From Candidatus Parabacteroides intestinavium (GTDB lineage: Bacteria; Bacteroidota; Bacteroidia; Bacteroidales; Tannerellaceae), in NCBI GenBank assembly GCA_019118725.1, contig DWYO01000125.1:1-9635 (forward strand): DNA of 9,635 nucleotides, written 5' to 3'. Positions 7,101-9,635 of this stretch are shown piece by piece. Position 1 is the stretch's first letter. Each line of letters opens with the position of its first letter. Made by a program: the position numbers and the translations under genes. Under the pieces are notes generated by a model. That model saw only the letters and a program-made list of their open reading frames with translations. It was not told the DNA's origin and did no database searches.

Positions 7101-7866
7101 CGACCGTCGTCGGGAAGTTGTGCGTTTCTGCTTTCAGAGAGATAACGGTTTGAATCTCTTTCGTCTCATAATAGTCGGGCTTATCTCCGCTTACCGGAGC
7201 GAATTGCTCAATTTTCGGACCTTCGTTGAAGGCGACATTATCTTTATAGGCCGACACCAAACGGTTCGGATTCTCGGCCGAAGTCTTCTTAATCAAGTTG
7301 AAAAGCGAACTTTCCTTCTCTTCACCATCTATAATAAAGGTGCCACCGAATATCTTATGCCGGCAATGCTCCGAGTTCACTTGCGAGAAGCCGAACACCT
7401 CGCTATCCGTCAGCTTGCGGCCAAGCTTCTCGCTCACCTCTTTCAGGTAGGCGATCTCTTCCGAGCTCAACGCCAATCCCTCTTGCTGGTTATAGGCTTC
7501 CAGATCCTCGATATAGACAATCGGATCAGGCTGTTTATCAATCGTAAAGATTTCCTGATCCAGACCGTTATAGATGCGTTGCAACATCGGGTCATGTTCC
7601 GCATCGCCCGATGCGACCGGGAAATATTCTTCGATACGGCCAATGCCATCCAGTCCCATATTCTGGGTAATTTCCACCGCGTTCGTACTCCACGGAGTAA
7701 TCATTTCGCGGCGCGGACCAACAAACCATCCGCCCAGTGTATCAGCCTCTACCGGCTTGGCTCCGCTAAAAAGCCATACGAGCTTTTGCGTTTCTTCCGG
7801 TGTAAACGAATGCTTGGCCTCTACCGCCAGCACCGTTTTAGTAGGAGATTGAAAGAATAGAATCAT
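4171..7866 (-). CDS. purL: phosphoribosylformylglycinamidine synthase, large single-chain form
   Basis: 1231 aa, close to the roughly 1230-1300 aa of large PurL. It catalyses FGAR + ATP + glutamine to FGAM + ADP + Pi + glutamate, the fourth step of de novo purine synthesis, in the cytoplasm. The N-terminal PurS-like part (about 1-150) is followed by the linker motif VNSEHCRHK (163-171). The AIRS-like synthase halves include ETHNFPT (247-253), GAATGSGGEIRD (260-271) and DHGAGG (450-455), with a second lobe to about 960. The class I glutaminase domain (about 981-1215) starts at RAAVIREKG. Its nucleophile is Cys1075 in GICNG, with CGGFS near 1031 as oxyanion region and His1188/Glu1190 in MPHLER completing the triad. 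All expected catalytic residues are present and there is no break. The ATG at 7864-7866 has an A/T-rich leader of about 40 nt after its own promoter, so purL appears monocistronic, ending at a strong terminator. Confidence 0.97.
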   Translation of the reverse strand: MILFFQSPTKTVLAVEAKHSFTPEETQKLVWLFSGAKPVEADTLGGWFVGPRREMITPWSTNAVEITQNMGLDGIGRIEEYFPVASGDAEHDPMLQRIYNGLDQEIFTIDKQPDPIVYIEDLEAYNQQEGLALSSEEIAYLKEVSEKLGRKLTDSEVFGFSQVNSEHCRHKIFGGTFIIDGEEKESSLFNLIKKTSAENPNRLVSAYKDNVAFNEGPKIEQFAPVSGDKPDYYETKEIQTVISLKAETHNFPTTVEPFNGAATGSGGEIRDRLGGGKASLPLAGTAVYMTSYPRTEGAREWEKILDPRPWLYQTPEQILIKASNGASDFGNKFGQPLICGSLLTFEHAENQKKYAYDKVIMLAGGVGYANKRDALKGDPKPGEEVIVLGGDNYRIGMGGGAVSSVNTGQYTSGIELNAVQRANPEMQKRVANVIRTIAESDDNPIVSIHDHGAGGHLNCLSELVEATGGHIDMSKLPIGDPTLSAKEIIGNESQERMGLLMEEKDVERVRRIADRERSPMYVVGETTDDMKFVFEQADGVKPIDIKLEYMFGKPPRTIMRDHTVEETYQPVVYKDSELHHYLENVLQLEAVACKDWLTNKVDRSVSGKVARQQCQGELQLPLSDLGAVALDYRGKAGIATSIGHAPQVAMVDPASGSVMAIAEALTNIVFAPLVDKLASVSLSANWMWPCRNEGEDARLYKAVQAASDFAIALGINIPTGKDSLSMTQKYGDDKVISPGTVIISAGAEVSDVKKIVSPVLAHDRNTHIYYIDFSFDALKLGGSALAQTLNKLGNEVPTVKDAEYFRDAFNAVQDAIEQGLILAGHDISAGGMITTLLEMCFANVEGGLEVNLDKINEPDIVKILFAENPGIIVQVKDKKAFEKLMQEAGVGFAEIAKPTAERHILVSKDGIQYHFGIDYMRDVWYESSYKLDCKQSGDTCAGNRFENYKMQPLEFRYPKNFTGKLADLGLTFDRKGRSGIRAAVIREKGCQCERETSYALYLADFDVKDVHMTDLASGRETLEDVNMIVFCGGFSNSDVLGSAKGWAAGILFNEKAKKAIDNFYARKDTLSLGICNGCQLMAELGVVYPEHEQKHKMLHNDSHKFESNFISLEIPKNHSVMFGSLSGSKIGIWVAHGEGKFSFPYEEKEYHIVAKYNYEGYPANPNGSPWSVAGVCSHDGRHLAMMPHLERAMFPWQCGYYPADRKGDEVTPWIEAFVNARKWIEATKQQG

Positions 7867-7911
7867 ATATGACTTGTTTATTTGATAAATACTCGAATAT
7901 CTAAGACGTTA

Positions 7912-7942
7912 CAAAGGTACTTCTTTTTCTTGAAAGGAACAA
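7912..7942 (-). promoter_or_regulatory. purL promoter
   Basis: Read on the minus strand, TACCTTTG (7919-7912) is an exact Bacteroides -7 box (TAnnTTTG). A TTG (7942-7940) lies 20 nt upstream as the -33 element. Transcription would begin near 7905, leaving a leader of about 40 nt to the ATG. I see no PUR-box-like operator or room for a purine riboswitch in that leader. Confidence 0.72.
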
Positions 7943-8506
7943 CAAATGCCCCGCCTCTCCAGCTATATAAGTTTTTGTACTCGGAACGACACCTAAACAG
8001 GCCATTACACATAGGCGCTCAATGCCAATAGGCCCGCTGACATTTTCATGTCGGTTTCATCAAAATTCCGCCGTTCTGCTACATTTTCCCCGTTTTCACG
8101 AACACGCATTTCGCAAAAAAACTTCAAAACAGGTCGAATAAGGGTGGATTTTTCCCTATTTATCCCTTTATTTTCTCTATTTCATGCCTATATTTTCCTC
8201 AAAAGTACGCTATCTTCTCAAGCAAATAAGCCTATCTTTTCTTCCAAAAGATAGGGAGAAATTTTCAACATGCCCGGTTTTTTGCCCCAAACGCCCCCAC
8301 TTTCTTCCTTCAAAAGAGAAAATCGCCCCATGGGGAGTTTCATTTTCTTCTAAATGAAAGATTTTCTCGAACCACACGTTTTACACACAACACCATAATA
8401 CCCAAGAATTTATTCGAAAAAATGTCCGGCTCAACTCCCGGAGAAGGCCTTCGTTGCAATTTTTCTGTACTCCGACCCGAAAAAACGCCGATTTAAGCCG
8501 GGTTAA
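7943..8506. other. intergenic stretch without a recognisable gene
   Basis: About 560 bp upstream of purL. The plus strand is pyrimidine-rich, with many TTTT, TTCC and CCCC runs. The only reading frame above 60 codons (8048-8254) starts without a leader signal and has low-complexity composition. Visible structures are a small GACAT/ATGTC hairpin (8039-8052), the 10-bp hairpin at 8231-8255, and the palindrome CCCCATGGGG (8326-8335). No tRNA, known riboswitch or CRISPR repeat is seen. A degraded gene or a regulatory RNA cannot be excluded. Confidence 0.5.
8231..8255. repeat. 10-bp perfect hairpin, CCTATCTTTT / AAAAGATAGG
   Basis: CCTATCTTTT (8231-8240), a 5-nt loop CTTCC and AAAAGATAGG (8246-8255) form a perfect 10-bp stem. 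Neither strand shows a T-run directly after it, so it is not a standard terminator. It may be the remnant of one, or a protein-binding palindrome. Confidence 0.5.
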
Positions 8507-8536
8507 TTGACATTTTGACAAATAGACAAATTGCCC

Positions 8537-8691
8537 GTTCTTTTGCCTTGATGCAAAAGAACCAAAAAATCAAGGCTACACTCCAGAGGCTGCAAATTCT
8601 CTTCGCTTCACTAAAATCTCGGAAACTCGCGCTTCGCGCTCAAACAACCGAGATTTCTTTACGTTCCGCTTGGAATTTGCTTTACGCCTCT
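8537..8691. repeat. compact multi-stem structured element (probable dispersed Bacteroidales intergenic repeat)
   Basis: Two stems at the 5' side compete for the same bases: GTTCTTTTGC/GCAAAAGAAC (8537-8546, 8553-8562) and GCCTTGAT/ATCAAGGC (8545-8552, 8569-8576). Then a long nested stem-loop follows with four aligned perfect helices: AGAGGC/GCCTCT (8585-8590, 8686-8691), GCAAATTC/GAATTTGC (8592-8599, 8673-8680), AAATCTCGG/CCGAGATTT (8614-8622, 8648-8656) and GCGC/GCGC (8629-8632, 8636-8639) around TTC. The nesting is far beyond chance and points to a folded RNA or cruciform-forming DNA unit. I recall closely similar sequence in intergenic regions of many Bacteroidetes genomes, but cannot verify that here. 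The 68-codon open frame across it (8515-8721) is probably an accident of this repeat. Confidence 0.7.
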
Positions 8692-8767
8692 TCCGTTAGG
8701 CCGGGTTTCATTGAAATTTGAAAATTAAAAATTGGAAGTGGAATGCTAAAGGAAAAATAACAGAAGG

Positions 8768-8785
8768 TCTTCCCTTCGGGGAAAG
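8768..8785 (+). repeat. UUCG-capped hairpin
   Basis: TTCCC (8770-8774) pairs with GGGAA (8779-8783) around TTCG (8775-8778), giving the very stable C(UUCG)G tetraloop. It is followed by a G-rich stretch (GGAGGGGCCGTGGGG, 8790-8804) rather than a T-run. It lies upstream of the LanC promoter and may be the tail of an upstream transcript or part of a repeat. Confidence 0.5.
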
Positions 8786-8813
8786 TTTGGAGGGGCCGTG
8801 GGGACTTTGTTTT

Positions 8814-8829
8814 TATGTTTTAAAACATA
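8814..8829. promoter_or_regulatory. 16-bp perfect palindrome, possible operator
   Basis: TATGTTTTAAAACATA is perfectly self-complementary over 16 bp and ends 8 bp before the -33 box of the following promoter (8838-8841). The placement fits an activator or repressor site for the LanC-like gene. No regulator gene lies next to it in the window. Confidence 0.5.
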
Positions 8830-8837
8830 TATATTTT

Positions 8838-8869
8838 TTTGTAATTTATTCTAACCATTCGTATGTTTG
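8838..8869 (+). promoter_or_regulatory. near-consensus Bacteroides promoter of the LanC-like gene
   Basis: TTTG (8838-8841), a 20-nt spacer and TATGTTTG (8862-8869) match the -33/-7 consensus of Bacteroides sigma-ABfr promoters. The predicted start near 8876 leaves a leader of only about 16 nt before the ATG at 8892. This placement is the main reason for choosing 8892 over the upstream in-frame ATG at 8718, which lies ahead of the promoter. Confidence 0.75.
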
Positions 8870-8891
8870 CAACGGATACAAAAAGCTGACT

Positions 8892-9245
8892 ATGGGCAAT
8901 CTGATACCCTCCACATACGAACAGGCATTGACCTACCTGACAACAAACAGCAGCTTCACAGGAGACTTGGGGCTGTTTCACGGCAGAATGGGGCTTATCC
9001 TGTTCTTCGCCCACTATGCCCGTGCCACCCAATGCAAGCATTACGAGGATATTGCCGGATGCCTGCTGGATGAACTCTATGAAGAGATTCACGAAAATTT
9101 ACCGGTCAATTTAGAGAACGGCCTGTGCGGTATCGGCTGGGGCATCGAATACTTGGTGCAGCAGGGATTTATGGAGGGCGACACCGATGAGATTTTAGCT
9201 GATATCGATCGTAAGGTGATGGAACTCGGTCCTGCACGGATAACG
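8892..9245 (+). pseudogene. LanC-like (lanthionine synthetase C-like) protein, 5' fragment only
   Basis: About the first 118 residues of a LanC-like protein, whose full length is normally near 400 aa. TGDLGLFHGRMGLILFFAHYAR (residues about 22-43) and GLCGIGWGIEYLVQQGF (about 77-93) are the first two inner-helix Gly-rich repeats of the alpha/alpha-barrel. The later repeats, which carry the zinc-binding Cys, Cys and His, are absent. LanC proteins cyclise Cys onto dehydrated Ser/Thr in lanthipeptides; Bacteroidales relatives have less certain roles, often beside peptide-modification or glycan genes. The frame stays open after residue 118 but the sequence changes to transposase, giving a 147-residue chimera that ends at 9335. 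The promoter is intact, so a short product may still be made. It would not be active as a LanC enzyme. The exact junction is uncertain by about 10 codons. Confidence 0.8.
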
Positions 9246-9502
9246 ACGTTAGGTTTCATTCACCCATTGTACGGAAACGATTTACACGTAATAAACCGTT
9301 TCAGGAATGATGCAAACGGTTTTATCCCACCTTAGAGAAAAGGAAGGAAAACGTGGAAGGCCCAAAAGCGTATGACGGAAAGATAGACTTTGAAAATCTG
9401 GACACCAGAAGATGTACTGAGTACAAAGTAAAAAAGGAAAAACTTTACGGACTAAAAGCATATTCCAAATCCCTCAAAAGTTTTATGAGCCTAGCTATAT
9501 GA
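9246..9502 (+). pseudogene. IS4-type transposase, degraded internal fragment
   Basis: Three successive frames together read as one stretch of an IS4-like Bacteroidales transposase. GNDLHVINRFRNDAN (frame of LanC, about 9288-9320) resembles the typical LHxISRLRxDAD motif. GKRGRPK (9346-9366) is in the next frame. AYDGKIDFENLDTRRC and LYGLKAYSKSLKSFMSLAI (9368-9496) are in the third, ending at two TGA codons. An extra A in CCCAAAAGCG (9361-9370) explains the second shift. The N-terminal half, with the first catalytic Asp, and the C-terminal part with the Glu motif are missing. Two frameshifts, tandem stops and loss of both ends mark an old remnant rather than a working element. Family assignment is from memory of these motifs. 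Confidence 0.72.
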
Positions 9503-9635
9503 TGACAGGACGGATAATTTATTTATGCGTCTAAGATTGAACCTAAACGCATTTAATTGACAAACTTTTCAAAGAACTCATTCTATTTACGGCCAGAGCC
9601 GCTTAGGCTTGGCTAATCTTTTAACTAACTATTAA
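9503..9635. other. A/T-rich end of window with one hairpin
   Basis: No gene is seen. TTTATTTATGCGTCTAAGATTGAACC may be a further scrap of the transposase, but this is weak. GCCA(g)AGCC (9592-9600) pairs with GGCTTGGC (9606-9613), 8 bp with one bulged G, and is followed by TAATCTTTT, so it could be a weak terminator on the plus strand. No terminal inverted repeat of the IS4-type remnant could be paired within the window. Confidence 0.4.

Noticed and set aside
4027..7860. Several plus-strand open frames of 100-314 codons opposite purL (for example 4027-4749, 5014-5730, 6916-7860).
   Set aside because: They lie antisense to a complete, strongly conserved purL, show no domain features, and are rich in Arg/His/Ile in the way antisense shadows of coding DNA are.
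8515..8721. 68-codon open frame (starts MTNRQIARSFALMQ) as a small protein gene.
   Set aside because: It runs through the nested stem-loops, which explain the sequence better. It has no promoter or leader signal of its own.
8718..8891. Upstream in-frame start of the LanC-like gene at 8718, adding 58 residues.
   Set aside because: It precedes the predicted promoter and transcription start (about 8876), the extra residues are not LanC-like, and they span a UUCG hairpin and a palindrome.
1..9635. CRISPR array, tRNA, rRNA or known riboswitch.
   Set aside because: No regularly spaced direct repeats of CRISPR size, no tRNA cloverleaf or TTCGA-type arm in context, and no leader long enough or matching a riboswitch core that I recognise.

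Overview
The window looks like a chromosomal stretch from a Bacteroidales gut bacterium (Bacteroides or Parabacteroides type). The reasons are: several -7 boxes of the Bacteroides form TAnnTTTG; starts preceded mostly by A-rich leaders rather than Shine-Dalgarno sequences; a large single-chain PurL; paired exbD genes; an IS1182/IS5-type element; and a LanC-like gene of the kind common in this order. Species cannot be fixed from the sequence alone.

Region 1 (1-1190): the last codons of an unidentified upstream gene, then two tandem exbD genes 2 nt apart, closed by a strong rho-independent terminator. These encode the small stator-type subunits of a TonB-type energiser; the ExbB/TolQ partner would lie upstream of the window.

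Region 2 (1190-2412): an lrp/asnC-type regulator and a GNAT acetyltransferase overlapping by 8 nt, so almost certainly translationally coupled. A TAnnTTTG promoter and a perfect 10-bp inverted repeat with 40-bp centre spacing precede the regulator.

Region 3 (2413-4094): an insertion sequence of about 1.68 kb. It has 16-17 bp imperfect terminal inverted repeats, a matching TAATAA (or AATA) on both sides, its own left-end terminator, a structured tnp leader, and a DDE transposase split by one extra T in a T5 run. It landed between the GNAT stop codon and the bidirectional terminator (4101-4147) that the GNAT operon and convergent purL must have shared before insertion.

Region 4 (4171-7919, minus strand): complete purL (1231 aa) with its own promoter.

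Region 5 (7920-8891): about 970 bp without a convincing gene. It holds a 10-bp hairpin, a compact multi-stem structured element (8537-8691) resembling a dispersed Bacteroidales intergenic repeat, a UUCG hairpin, a 16-bp perfect palindrome, and a near-consensus promoter.

Region 6 (8892-9635): that promoter drives only the first ~118 codons of a LanC-like protein. The reading frame then runs directly into the degraded middle of an unrelated IS4-type transposase, so both are pseudogenes. I see no convincing new biological system. The best leads are the structured repeat, the LanC-transposase junction with its preserved promoter and palindrome, and the lrp leader repeat.
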